A DNA stretch of 64,000 nucleotides from Aliivibrio sifiae (GTDB taxonomy: Bacteria; Pseudomonadota; Gammaproteobacteria; Enterobacterales; Vibrionaceae), in the NCBI RefSeq assembly GCF_002954715.1, contig NZ_MSCP01000001.1, positions 901,453 through 965,452 on the forward strand. Reading direction: 5' to 3'. Below, in pieces: positions 20,655-29,822 of the stretch. Position 1 is the first letter of the stretch. Each line of letters starts with the position of its first letter. A program made the translations under genes and the position numbers. The notes under the pieces were generated by a model. The model had not been told where the DNA came from. It searched no databases and worked only from the letters and a program-made list of their open reading frames with translations.

Positions 20655-21818
20655 ATGGATGATCAAACCACCTGCGTTCCTCATTCAGGAGAGACACAGC
20701 AATGGGCGTTTTATGGTCTTTTAGAAAATAAGAAGTTTGTTGTAAGTGATTGTATTGATATAAAAGATACTCCAAATGGATTAGGTAACCCTACGTGGTT
20801 ATCACAACAAAAAGCAGCGAAAGCGAATGCACCAGTTGTCGATCTAATATTAAAGAAAGGGGCGATATTTGTCGGAAAAACTCAGATGGATGAGTTTGGT
20901 TTTGGCCTGCACGGTAATAATGCTCATTACGAAGCTATTTTAAATCCAAACAGTGAAGGACGATTTATAGGTGGTTCTTCTTGTGGTGCTGTGGCGGCTG
21001 TTGCAAATGGGTTTGCTGATATTGGTTTGGGTACTGATTTAAATGGCGGCGTTCGGATCCCTGCGTTATATGCTGGTTTGTATGGGTTTAAATCCTCGAC
21101 TTGTGGCGTTAATATGAATGGTATTTATAGCATTGCAAAAGAAGATACGTCGCTTGGGTGGGTTGCAAACAATTTATCAGACATAAGAAAGGTTGCAGCA
21201 ACATTAACACCAATGTCACCGCTAGTGATGATTGAGCGTATCGTTGTATTGGATAGCTTATTTCTTGATGTTCCAGACGAAGCAAAAGAAAAATTAGAAA
21301 AATTGATCGCTTCATCTCCTTACAAAGTGGTTCGCAGTAAAGCGATCAGTAAGATCATTACCACAAAGGCTGCTGAAAGCTTTAAAGTAATTTCTGCTAC
21401 CAGAGGATTACGCAATATCGAACCTTGGATTGAAAAGAATAATTCTGTGGTTAATGATGAAATTAAGATGCAAATGAAGTGGCTTGCTTCATTAAAATAT
21501 AAAGATGAGCGTATCGCCTTAGAGCAAAGAGAATTGGTCCAATCGGTTTTAGAATCGATTTTAGATGAAAAGACCTTAATATTAATGCCAACAACTGCGA
21601 ATACTGCACCGCCAAGAACAGCATCAGGTGAGCAGTTATATAAGCTTAATACTCAAATATTGAAATATACGTCATTGGCGAGTTTAGCTGATTTGCCACA
21701 ATTACATCTTCCGTGGTTCTCAGTAAATAATTCACCGTGGGGAATTTCATTAATTGGCCAAAAAGGAATGGATAGACAGCTTATTGATGCCGCTATTCGT
21801 TGGAAGAGTAATCAATAG
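20655..21818 (+). CDS. Amidase-signature family protein lacking the nucleophilic serine
   Basis: 387 aa with the amidase-signature fold. The catalytic lysine is present (VGKTQMDEFGFG, Lys75) and the cis-serine segment is near normal (GGSSCGAVAAVA, Ser108/109). In the third element the family has GTD-x-GGS-x-R, but this protein reads GLGTDLNGGVRIPA, placing Gly132 where the nucleophilic serine should be. If the alignment holds, it cannot act as a normal amidase and may be a binding protein or have altered chemistry. The C-terminal part is short for the family. It is divergent from purT and ends at a bidirectional terminator. Confidence 0.8.
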   Translation: MDDQTTCVPHSGETQQWAFYGLLENKKFVVSDCIDIKDTPNGLGNPTWLSQQKAAKANAPVVDLILKKGAIFVGKTQMDEFGFGLHGNNAHYEAILNPNSEGRFIGGSSCGAVAAVANGFADIGLGTDLNGGVRIPALYAGLYGFKSSTCGVNMNGIYSIAKEDTSLGWVANNLSDIRKVAATLTPMSPLVMIERIVVLDSLFLDVPDEAKEKLEKLIASSPYKVVRSKAISKIITTKAAESFKVISATRGLRNIEPWIEKNNSVVNDEIKMQMKWLASLKYKDERIALEQRELVQSVLESILDEKTLILMPTTANTAPPRTASGEQLYKLNTQILKYTSLASLADLPQLHLPWFSVNNSPWGISLIGQKGMDRQLIDAAIRWKSNQ

Positions 21819-21853
21819 AGCTATTGAACTCGATAGGTAAACCTTAAATTAAA

Positions 21854-21884
21854 AAATAGAGGAGGGATTACCTCCTCTATTTAT
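21854..21884. terminator. Bidirectional terminator between amidase-like gene and cdd
   Basis: A 12-bp perfect stem AAATAGAGGAGG / CCTCCTCTATTT with loop GATTA, between convergent genes. Confidence 0.87.
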
Positions 21885-21890
21885 TCTTCA

Positions 21891-22799
21891 TTACAAAGAA
21901 ACGTACTCTAATACCATATTAGGGCTTAGATCTTTTAGCGTACATGTTGTAATTGCTAAATGACTAATTGCCCCTTTATGATCTTCAATCAACGCCGCTT
22001 TTTTGATTTCAGATAATGCTTCACGAGACATATTTGCGTGCACTAGAGCCACTTGTAGCGGGGGTAAACTAGGGTTGAATGCCGCATTTTCTGCATACAT
22101 ACCAGAGTAAATATTACCGTTGTTCATTTCTAATGCCACACCACTAAAGTTCTTAGAATAAGGTGCGTGACTGCGGTTTGCTGCTTCAAATGCTGTAATT
22201 AGCAAAGGAGAGTTAGATTCAAAAGTCAGCTTATGAGACACCTTAGCAAGCAATCCTCCTTCAATGCCTAGATCTTTAGGGCCGAAAGATTCTGGCAAAT
22301 ACTCTTGTAGTGATTTTTCATCACGTTCGGGAAGTTGAACCATTAAGCTATCTGCGGTCGTTAATTCATTCATAAATTGACGACAGTGGCCACAAGGGCT
22401 GAAATTAATCGTGATGTCTAAAATGCCAGTTTCACCATGGATCCAAGCGTGACTAATTGCAGATTGTTCGGCATGAATCGTTTGACCTAGCTGAACGTTA
22501 CTGAATTCCATATTCGCGCCAAAGTATAAATCACCAGAAACGCCACGAGCGATTGCACCTACATAGAAATTTGAAATAGGGGCTACAGAAAATGCCGCGG
22601 CTAAAGGAAGAAGCGCTAATCTTAATTCTTTATCACTTAATTCACTTTGAGAAAGTAAAGATAGAAATTGTTCTTTGGCAATAACACCAGTGAATTGCTC
22701 GTTAATTAAAGGGGCAATCGCAGATTGCAGTGCAGAAGGAAGTGTTTTCATACTTTCTTCTAAGCGTTGTTGCAGAGAGTCTTTATGTAGGGTGGTCAT
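21891..22799 (-). CDS. cdd: Cytidine deaminase
   Basis: Zinc hydrolase converting cytidine and deoxycytidine to uridine and deoxyuridine. At 302 aa it is the large homodimeric type of E. coli (294 aa). The catalytic HAE is at residues 109-111 and zinc cysteines in SPCGHCRQF at 136 and 139. The C-terminal domain is the usual degenerate repeat lacking the zinc site. It is last in a sbcB - yohJ - yohK - cdd order on the minus strand, and yohJ-yohK-cdd is also the E. coli arrangement. Confidence 0.95.
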   Translation of the reverse strand: MTTLHKDSLQQRLEESMKTLPSALQSAIAPLINEQFTGVIAKEQFLSLLSQSELSDKELRLALLPLAAAFSVAPISNFYVGAIARGVSGDLYFGANMEFSNVQLGQTIHAEQSAISHAWIHGETGILDITINFSPCGHCRQFMNELTTADSLMVQLPERDEKSLQEYLPESFGPKDLGIEGGLLAKVSHKLTFESNSPLLITAFEAANRSHAPYSKNFSGVALEMNNGNIYSGMYAENAAFNPSLPPLQVALVHANMSREALSEIKKAALIEDHKGAISHLAITTCTLKDLSPNMVLEYVSL

Positions 22800-22949
22800 C
22801 TATATGATCCTTTTTAAATATTATGGGATCATTTTAGAGGGAATTCGAAACGAAACATAGATCAAACTCACACTCAATGATGCAATTTTACATTAATTAC
22901 ATCATTGAGAGAGAGGTCACAGCGTATTTGGTGTTCTTTTACCCAGCGC

Positions 22950-23624
22950 TCACTTCATCAATAGCATTAACGAATAAATAATTGGGGCCACTAACGAGGT
23001 AATAATGCCGCAAATAACGAGGGCTAATGAGCTAAAAGCGGCATCTTGAGGGTTCACTTCAGCAGCTTGTGCTGTACCTAACGCATGAGAGACATTACCC
23101 ATAGTTAAGCCACGAGCTAATGAACTTTTTATTCCTAGCATATTGTAAATAGGGTATGCACAAATCGCTCCCATTAATCCTGCCAGTAATACCAAAATAG
23201 CTGCAATTGCGGCTTCACCTTCAAGTTGTGATGAAATTGCCATTGCAATAGGCGTTGTCACAGACTTTGGTAGAATACTCGCAACGAGTTGCATATCTGC
23301 TCCCATCCACACCGCTAAGAATGCGCCAGACAGCATAGAGAATAGAGAACCAACACTACAAGCCAATAAGATAATCTTCCAGTTAGCGCGTATATGAGGT
23401 AATTGTTCATACAATGGATAAGCTAATGCAACGACAGCTGGCTGCAGTAAATAACTTAAAAATGCATTATCTGCGTAGTAAGTTTCATAAGGTACTTTTA
23501 ATACCATCAAAATTGGGATGACAATAAAGACACTTAATAACAATGGATTATTGATTGGGTGAGGGAAGCGTTTTGCAAACCAACGCGCCGAGTAAAAAAC
23601 AACAACCGTTAAAATAACCCACAT
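22950..23624 (-). CDS. yohK: LrgB/CidB-family membrane protein YohK
   Basis: 224-aa inner-membrane protein with about six hydrophobic helices and the LrgB-family stretch SILPKSVTTPIAMAISSQL, followed by GLTMGNVSHALGTAQA. Partner of the CidA/LrgA-type protein YohJ. The family has been linked to murein hydrolase export and, more recently, to small-metabolite transport. Its start codon overlaps the yohJ stop by one base (position 23624), implying coupled translation. Being beside cdd suggests a nucleoside- or pyrimidine-related role, but that is inference. Confidence 0.88.
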   Translation of the reverse strand: MWVILTVVVFYSARWFAKRFPHPINNPLLLSVFIVIPILMVLKVPYETYYADNAFLSYLLQPAVVALAYPLYEQLPHIRANWKIILLACSVGSLFSMLSGAFLAVWMGADMQLVASILPKSVTTPIAMAISSQLEGEAAIAAILVLLAGLMGAICAYPIYNMLGIKSSLARGLTMGNVSHALGTAQAAEVNPQDAAFSSLALVICGIITSLVAPIIYSLMLLMK

Positions 23625-23974
23625 TATTTATTACCTCTATCAAGACGATCGATAAATAATGATAGGCAAACTAATACTAATAGTGAGCCACCCGCAGTGC
23701 TGACAATAATAGGAATTGCATTAGTAAGTAATAAATCAAAATGCGTCATTAAACCTACTGAAATTGGGATAAATAAGATCAGCATATTACGCATGAAAAA
23801 TTGACAGCCAGTTGCAGTCCAATCTGGTTTACATACGCCAATGACCATTGCAGCAAATAGAATTAGCATTCCAAGAATACTACCGGGAACAGAAATGTTC
23901 AGCCACGATTGAAGGCTGTTACCAGCAAACAATGAAGCAAAAATCCAAGCGAAAGAATATATATATTTAATCAT
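23624..23974 (-). CDS. yohJ: CidA/LrgA-family membrane protein YohJ
   Basis: 116 aa with four predicted helices, including the family stretch SVPGSILGMLILFAAMV. Holin-like partner of YohK. The ATG overlaps the stop of sbcB by four bases, so it is probably translated from an sbcB-containing message. That places a DNA-repair exonuclease upstream of the usual yohJ-yohK-cdd unit. Confidence 0.87.
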   Translation of the reverse strand: MIKYIYSFAWIFASLFAGNSLQSWLNISVPGSILGMLILFAAMVIGVCKPDWTATGCQFFMRNMLILFIPISVGLMTHFDLLLTNAIPIIVSTAGGSLLVLVCLSLFIDRLDRGNK

Positions 23975-25407
23975 GATATTAACTGTTGTACGTAATTATA
24001 AACGGCGCGAAGAATCGCAGTTTTTTTCTCATTGCCTTCAGATTCAAGGTAGAGATTTTCAAAACTTGATTCATATTCAGGTAAATGAGTTTGGAAGTAA
24101 TCTTGTAAATGTGATTGCCACTTCAGTTGTTCTGATTCATTAAGCGTGTGAGGAAAATTACGCGCACGATAACGGAACAATAATGGTTTAATTCGTGGGT
24201 CGCTGACATTTGGTTCAAAGTCGATTAATTGCTCTGGGGTTGACTGACGGATCATATCAATCGCCGTTTTATCAGCATGAGAGAAGAAGCCATCATATAG
24301 AAGGGTATCTACATTGGTTGATTTCTCATAACTAGGTTCAATGCTGTACAGCGCAATCAGTTTTTGTCTGATCTCAGGGTTATCACGGATCACTTTAAGA
24401 TTTTTTAAACAGGCGGCTCTGTCTACATTTAGGTTTTCAGCATTTTCTGCGGTTAATGTTTTTGCAGGAGCAAGGATAGGACACTTATTTAAATGCACTA
24501 ATTTTACCGGAACAGGTAATTCGTCAGGAGCCAGATCTGCACGCTTGGTATACATACGTTGATGTAATTGCTCTGCATCTAATTCTAGAAATACACTAGG
24601 GTCTAATGCTAAATCAATCGTAATAACGGCATTGTTATTGGTTGGGTGCCAAGCAACAGGCACAATCCAACTGATGTTACCTCTGTCTACGCCAAACATA
24701 CCAGAAACATGCATTAGTGGGGTCATTTCAACGATGTCGATTAACGTTGCCGCTTTCTTTTTATGGCGCATAGAAAGCAGATAGTTAAACATTTTAGGTT
24801 GTGCTTTTTTAACCACTTTAGCTAACTCAATCGTAGCAATAACATCAGCCATTGCATCGTGGGCATTTTCATGTTCAATGCCATTTGCTTGAGAGAGTTT
24901 TTCTAATCTAAAGCTTGGTTTGCCTTCTTCGTCTTTTGGCCATTGAATGCCTTCTGGACGAAGTGCGTAAACTGCACGCATCACATCCAATAAATCCCAA
25001 CGAGAGTTGCCGTTTTGCCAGCTCCAACCATACGGTTCAAAGAAGTTACGATATAAGGTGTAGCGAGAGACTTCATCATCAAAACGAATGTTGTTATAAC
25101 CTAGCGAGCAGGTATTTGGTTTTGATAATTCATTATGAATTTGAGTAATGAACTCTGGTTCAGACAAACCTTTATTTACTGCAGTTTGTGGTGTGATACC
25201 TGTAATTAAACAGGCTTCAGGAGAAGGCAAATAATCAATAGGTGGACGACAATAAATGACTAATGGCTCGCCAATAATATTGAAATCTTCATCGGTACGG
25301 ACACCCGCAAATTGGCATGGGCGATCGAGTGAAGGGCTAGTTCCCCATGTTTCGTAATCAAAGAAGAAGAAACTTGGTGCATTATCCTGCGGCATAAGTG
25401 TGTCCAA
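23971..25407 (-). CDS. sbcB: Exonuclease I (SbcB)
   Basis: 478-aa 3'-5' single-strand DNA exonuclease acting in mismatch repair and recombination. The DEDDh exonuclease domain begins with FFFFDYETWGTSPSLDRPCQFAGVRTDED, the third acidic motif is in CSLGYNNIRFDDEV, and the catalytic His/Asp pair in ENAHDAMADVIATIELA. The SH3-like and C-terminal helical domains follow at normal length. The gene appears to lead the yohJ-yohK-cdd operon. Confidence 0.95.
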   Translation of the reverse strand: MDTLMPQDNAPSFFFFDYETWGTSPSLDRPCQFAGVRTDEDFNIIGEPLVIYCRPPIDYLPSPEACLITGITPQTAVNKGLSEPEFITQIHNELSKPNTCSLGYNNIRFDDEVSRYTLYRNFFEPYGWSWQNGNSRWDLLDVMRAVYALRPEGIQWPKDEEGKPSFRLEKLSQANGIEHENAHDAMADVIATIELAKVVKKAQPKMFNYLLSMRHKKKAATLIDIVEMTPLMHVSGMFGVDRGNISWIVPVAWHPTNNNAVITIDLALDPSVFLELDAEQLHQRMYTKRADLAPDELPVPVKLVHLNKCPILAPAKTLTAENAENLNVDRAACLKNLKVIRDNPEIRQKLIALYSIEPSYEKSTNVDTLLYDGFFSHADKTAIDMIRQSTPEQLIDFEPNVSDPRIKPLLFRYRARNFPHTLNESEQLKWQSHLQDYFQTHLPEYESSFENLYLESEGNEKKTAILRAVYNYVQQLIS

Positions 25408-25753
25408 TTAATAGCAATGTATTAATTATCAGAGATCTATCACATAATCGCAAGGCATTAGAAAGAGTAAGCTGAAGAAAAATTAATCCTGTAATTATCT
25501 CACTATAGTAGAAAGCGGATCTTATGTTGAGTTATGGCGTATTGTGTCTAATTCATTCAACATATTGGAATTATTAGTATAAATAGGTGTTACAGCTCTT
25601 GGAATGATGTCTTAAAAATAAGAGTTGGAAATAAATTGAAATATAAAAGTGTCCATTTTGTTAATCATAACCTATATTTCATTTGAACAAGAACTTGGTT
25701 CGAGATGAAAATTTTTAGTGAAATCAAGTGATAATAACTATATAGGAATAATT
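25408..25753. other. Intergenic region between sbcB and aqpZ, no gene seen
   Basis: 346 bp, AT-rich, without a plausible reading frame. An imperfect inverted repeat around AACAAGAACTTGGTT (near 25686) could be an operator. It must hold the divergent promoters of sbcB and aqpZ. Confidence 0.4.
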
Positions 25754-26440
25754 ATGAATAAATACATGGCGGAATTTGTCGGTACGTTTTGGCTAGTGCT
25801 GGGCGGTTGTGGTAGTGCAGTATTAGCAGCAGGTTTCCCTGACTTAGGCATAGGCTTTGTCGGAGTAGCGCTTGCATTTGGTCTAACAGTATTAACAATG
25901 GCATTTGCGATTGGACATATCTCAGGTTGTCACCTTAACCCAGCAGTATCTATCGGCCTTTGGGTTGGTGGACGCTTTGATGTAAAAGATCTCGTTCCTT
26001 ACATTATTTCACAAGTTTTAGGCGGGATTGCAGCGGGTGGTATTTTATATCTAATCGCAAGTGGTCAAGCTGGCTTTGATTTAGCGGGTGGTTTTGCCTC
26101 AAACGGCTTCGGTGAACATTCTCCTGGCGGTTATACAATGACTGCTGCATTAATTACAGAAGTTGTAATGACTGCAATGTTCCTTATTGTCATCATGGGT
26201 GCAACAGATAGCCGTGCTCCAGCGGGTTTTGCTCCGATTGCAATTGGTCTATGTTTAACATTGATCCATTTAATCAGCATTCCTGTCACTAACACTTCAG
26301 TGAACCCTGCACGTAGTACAGCTGTTGCTTTATACGTTGGTGATTGGGCCGTTTCTCAGCTTTGGTTATTCTGGGTTGCTCCAATTGTAGGTGCTATCAT
26401 TGGTGCTCTGATCTACAAAGTAATGGCAAAAGAGTCTTAG
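25754..26440 (+). CDS. aqpZ: Aquaporin Z
   Basis: Water channel of 228 aa with six membrane helices. The first NPA box is in [15 protein letters not shown] and the second in [12 protein letters not shown]. The selectivity-filter histidine ([10 protein letters not shown]), arginine after the second NPA, and a cysteine near it fit AqpZ rather than GlpF. The ATG at 25754 has AGGA six bases upstream, so twelve earlier in-frame codons are not used. It is a single gene with its own terminator. Confidence 0.95.
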   Translation: MNKYMAEFVGTFWLVLGGCGSAVLAAGFPDLGIGFVGVALAFGLTVLTMAFAIGHISGCHLNPAVSIGLWVGGRFDVKDLVPYIISQVLGGIAAGGILYLIASGQAGFDLAGGFASNGFGEHSPGGYTMTAALITEVVMTAMFLIVIMGATDSRAPAGFAPIAIGLCLTLIHLISIPVTNTSVNPARSTAVALYVGDWAVSQLWLFWVAPIVGAIIGALIYKVMAKES

Positions 26441-26486
26441 TTATTACTTTATCAAACTGTATTCATGTGGTTTGCTAATAAAATAA

Positions 26487-26520
26487 AAATGCCGATGATT
26501 GTAGTCATCGGCATTTTTTT
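26487..26520. terminator. Terminator after aqpZ
   Basis: A 10-bp stem ATGCCGATGA / TCATCGGCAT flanked by A and T runs. It could also serve the convergent small zinc-ribbon gene. Confidence 0.85.
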
Positions 26521-26550
26521 ATCAGTTATTTTGTACGATTGATGGAATGG

Positions 26551-26721
26551 CTACTTTTGGTTTATGTGTTCCATCTCAGCTAAATCGTATTCTCTAATAT
26601 CGATTTTGGCATAATCGTTACAATTCTGACAAGCGTAGTATTTTGCTCCATCACAGTACTGATGTTGCAATACCATTGCTGGTTTTTTACACCAGTCGCA
26701 GTGACCTTCTAGATTAAACAT
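26551..26721 (-). CDS. Small zinc-ribbon protein, 56 aa
   Basis: The reading frame begins MFNLEGHCDWCKKPAMV and ends in MEHINQK. CxxC at residues 8-11 and CxxC at 31-34 (YACQNCND), plus Cys23, indicate a treble-clef or zinc-ribbon fold. It would be a stand-alone zinc-binding protein, either a regulator or a stabilising factor. No family name is assigned. It is convergent with aqpZ. Confidence 0.65.
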   Translation of the reverse strand: MFNLEGHCDWCKKPAMVLQHQYCDGAKYYACQNCNDYAKIDIREYDLAEMEHINQK

Positions 26722-26873
26722 ATGACTTTCTCTACTTATAATACCAAGGCAATTAATGCTTTAATTTTTATATGTTAAGTTATTTTTATTACATTTTCAT
26801 AACATATTTTAAAGGCAGTGATTTTATAGTGTCCTTCTAGATTGTAAAGATATTCAGCCAGCTTTGAGACCTT

Positions 26874-27899
26874 TTACAGTTTTATTTGGCTATAAGCCTT
26901 ATTTATCTCAGTTAACATCACACCATCGGTTCCATGGTCAGGATGATGGAGCTGAGCAAGTTTACGATATTGTTTTTTAATATCTGAAGTATTACTTTGC
27001 GTTGTAACTCCTAATAATTGATATGGGGTGAAAATAGGAGCGCTAAAAGATGCTTTTTTTGTTGTATCTAATTCAATGTTTAAGCGCTTTATCGTGACTT
27101 CTTGAGCATCGGCTCTGATCTTTAATTTCTCGTTTGTATCTTGCAGTTGCTTGAGTTTTTCGTTTTGTAACGACTTGGCAAAATTAGAGTGCAATGGTGA
27201 ATTTTCTTTATTTTGGTTCATTGCTTTTTTTAATCGCAATAATAAAAAAATCAAAATAACTATCATAATAGCGATCAGTAAATAACTACCAAAAGTGATT
27301 AATGCCGTTGGTTTTTCCATCTGAGTGATAATAATTGTTTTTGGCTCAGCTGTTGGTTCACTAAGTGTTGGTTGGACTGTTTCACTCTGAGGAGCGATTT
27401 CTTGTGTGTCTTGAGCTTGCTTCGGTTTCTGTTGTTCTTCGGCTAACGACTTCAATACTCGTTTATAACCAAGCATCGCTTCACCGTGACCATTATGAGA
27501 CGCAATTTGATACCACAGTGACGCATTATATAAATCAACTTTTCCAGATAAGCCGTACTCATAAATCTCACCAAGATAGAATTGAGAAGGAGGGTTATTT
27601 TGTGTTGCTGCACGAGTAAACCAATAGATGGCTTGTTTACTGTCTTGAGCTACACCATACCCATTCTTATATATCTGACCTAAATTGAACTGTGCTGTCG
27701 TATTATCTTGCATAGCAGCTTGTTTAAACCACTGAATAGCATGATCAATATTAATTGGTCGATTAGTTCCTGATTCATACTCCATGGCGAGTTTTAGTTG
27801 TGCGCGTGCATCACCTAATTCTGCTTTTTCTTCTAAAGAATCGGCATGAATAGCTAAACTAAAAAGCAGAGTAATAATAAGCAGAATCGAACGAACCAT
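26874..27899 (-). CDS. Sel1-repeat membrane protein with C-terminal J domain
   Basis: 341 aa. An N-terminal signal sequence (RSILLIITLLFSLAIHA) is followed by three or four Sel1-like repeats at residues 25-145 (such as AQFNLGQIYKNGYGVAQD). A Pro/Glu-rich linker leads to one membrane helix (199-222), a coiled coil (235-282) and a J domain at 291-340 with HPD at 319-321. The layout places the repeats in the periplasm and the J domain in the cytoplasm, where it could recruit a DnaK. The function is unknown. It is divergent from the accessory island. Confidence 0.8.
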   Translation of the reverse strand: MVRSILLIITLLFSLAIHADSLEEKAELGDARAQLKLAMEYESGTNRPINIDHAIQWFKQAAMQDNTTAQFNLGQIYKNGYGVAQDSKQAIYWFTRAATQNNPPSQFYLGEIYEYGLSGKVDLYNASLWYQIASHNGHGEAMLGYKRVLKSLAEEQQKPKQAQDTQEIAPQSETVQPTLSEPTAEPKTIIITQMEKPTALITFGSYLLIAIMIVILIFLLLRLKKAMNQNKENSPLHSNFAKSLQNEKLKQLQDTNEKLKIRADAQEVTIKRLNIELDTTKKASFSAPIFTPYQLLGVTTQSNTSDIKKQYRKLAQLHHPDHGTDGVMLTEINKAYSQIKL

Positions 27900-28126
27900 A
27901 AATATAAAATTATTAACAATAAAAAGACGGCAACAGTGTAGCTATAGGGAGGTAGAAAAGTAAAGATAAAAGGTCTAGACAAGAAGGCATGTAACTATGA
28001 AATATCCCATTTACAAAAACAAGAGAAGCCGACCTAGAAGTTAACTATTGAGTTTGACCACCTCTAGCTTATATCTATATAACAATTTCAACTGTATTAA
28101 TTTCGTGTTTGTATGTAGGGAATACC

Positions 28127-29803
28127 ATGCTCTGTCGTTATCGCCTGCTTCCAGGTTACTCGCTTACTAAAAAAGATATTCCGTATCTTTTAACACCCAA
28201 TGAATTTATCGTATTGGTAAGAAATACATCTACTCTTGTTTCCTTTCGTCGTTCTTTACCTGAAAAACTTCAGAAGAATAGAAGTATAAGTAATGCGCAA
28301 GATATACATGGTTTGACACGTAACTTAAGGCGATTAATAGAAAAGGGAGAATGGGTGGCTTTATCTCTTTCTCCTCAAAATAGAAGTGTTGAACAGTTAC
28401 ACTTGCCTGTTATGTCAGGTTTGCAGCAACGAATTGATCGCGTTCAAAATCCAACGAGTTATTCACGAATAAAAACAAGGCCAACACTAAGACACCAAGA
28501 AGTCCAATCAACCATACCTGTTATGGCAATAGAGAAACGAGCAGATAATAAAATAGTGGTAGAATTTGCAGGCCAATGGCCTAACAATGCTGCGTCTATT
28601 TCAATATCTAAGCTAAAAGGCTTAAATGAGAAAACCAAGAAGATACAAAAAGACAGTAAGCTTACTCATCGAAGCCTTGTTGAATTCTCTGATTTAGATA
28701 CAACACCAAGATCTCTCTATTTAACGATCCCTAAAACGCACTCCGCTAAAGAGTTTAATTTTTTATTGGGTGAAGGCATCAGCCCAGTGAAAAAAGAAAT
28801 AGAAATGGGAGAGTGGGATAATGTATTAGTGCCAGTGAGACCCTTGATATATGTCTCTGAAAAGAAAGAAAAGAAACAATTAGCAGATGTAATAAAAGGC
28901 TATATTTATATTTTTTGGAAACAGAGGTTGTGGCGAGAAGTCTTTGTAGATAAAAATAGTACCTTCAGTGATATCGATCTCGAATATTACCGTAATCTAC
29001 CTGAAGAGCATGTAAATAAAAATTTAAGGAAAGCTGAAGGTTATCCGCTTCCACACCTTTGGTTGCCTTATAAAATCGCAGGAGAAGCTCAAACAGCAGA
29101 TAAAGGGGTGGCTCTTTTATATAGCAGGGCTGCTCTCCCGTGGAATGTAATTAAAAATATCGAAACTGATTATGATTCATACAAAACATTAATATCAGCA
29201 GATGAATTAAAAAGTTACTCAGTGAATCAGTCATTTGATAATCAAAATAATATTGTAGCTATAGATCTACAAGAGTTCTCATCGCTTAATAAAAATAAGT
29301 TGAGTGATGCTTTAAGCGCACCAAGTCAAGGTTACTTAAACCAACAAAATAATAAAACCGCAGTAATTAGGTTAACCAATAATAGTGGAAGACTAGGTAT
29401 TATATTAAGAGATCAATTTGATCAGCGTTATGCCAACATGGATTACATACTTGAAGCTGATGGAAAAACATACGAACGAATAACTGATGATCTTGGCTTT
29501 ATACCTCTCGATGAATTTTCTGAATTAGAGAGTGTGTTTATTAATATGAAAGCAAATGAATACGATACTGATTTTTCAAATCGACTTTTTGTTGAGCTTG
29601 GTACCTTGCAATCATTGGAAGGTGAGATTGGCTTAAATCAACGATTAAAAAACCATGATTTTATGATAGCTGAGCACGGTAATATTGATGAGAGCCTTCA
29701 GAAGAATGCACTTAAAAATATGCAATATCATTGTGGTCTGTCGATGAGTGCGACCCGAAATGAAGAAACGATCAATTGGTTTGATTGCCATGACGCTGAA
29801 TAA
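28127..29803 (+). CDS. Large uncharacterised protein, possible type VI effector-associated module
   Basis: 558 aa from the ATG at 28127, which has AGGG six bases upstream; a TTG at 28109 is also in frame. There is no signal peptide or membrane segment. A stretch around residues 260-340 (IKGYIYIFWKQRLWREVF, then YPLPHLWLPYKIAG and VALLYSRAALPW) is reminiscent of the N-terminal parts of VasX-type and other type VI-linked effectors, but I cannot name a family with confidence. It is followed 19 bp later by the 1184-aa protein, which suggests the two act together, perhaps as a split effector or as chaperone and effector. Its base composition looks more AT-rich than that of flanking core genes. Confidence 0.6.
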   Translation: MLCRYRLLPGYSLTKKDIPYLLTPNEFIVLVRNTSTLVSFRRSLPEKLQKNRSISNAQDIHGLTRNLRRLIEKGEWVALSLSPQNRSVEQLHLPVMSGLQQRIDRVQNPTSYSRIKTRPTLRHQEVQSTIPVMAIEKRADNKIVVEFAGQWPNNAASISISKLKGLNEKTKKIQKDSKLTHRSLVEFSDLDTTPRSLYLTIPKTHSAKEFNFLLGEGISPVKKEIEMGEWDNVLVPVRPLIYVSEKKEKKQLADVIKGYIYIFWKQRLWREVFVDKNSTFSDIDLEYYRNLPEEHVNKNLRKAEGYPLPHLWLPYKIAGEAQTADKGVALLYSRAALPWNVIKNIETDYDSYKTLISADELKSYSVNQSFDNQNNIVAIDLQEFSSLNKNKLSDALSAPSQGYLNQQNNKTAVIRLTNNSGRLGIILRDQFDQRYANMDYILEADGKTYERITDDLGFIPLDEFSELESVFINMKANEYDTDFSNRLFVELGTLQSLEGEIGLNQRLKNHDFMIAEHGNIDESLQKNALKNMQYHCGLSMSATRNEETINWFDCHDAE

Positions 29804-29822
29804 TATAAGAGCTAGGGAAAGT

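Noticed and set aside
22853-22874. Possible CRP site upstream of cdd (TCACA half-site)
   Set aside because: Only one half matches TGTGA-N6-TCACA; the other half is too weak to report.
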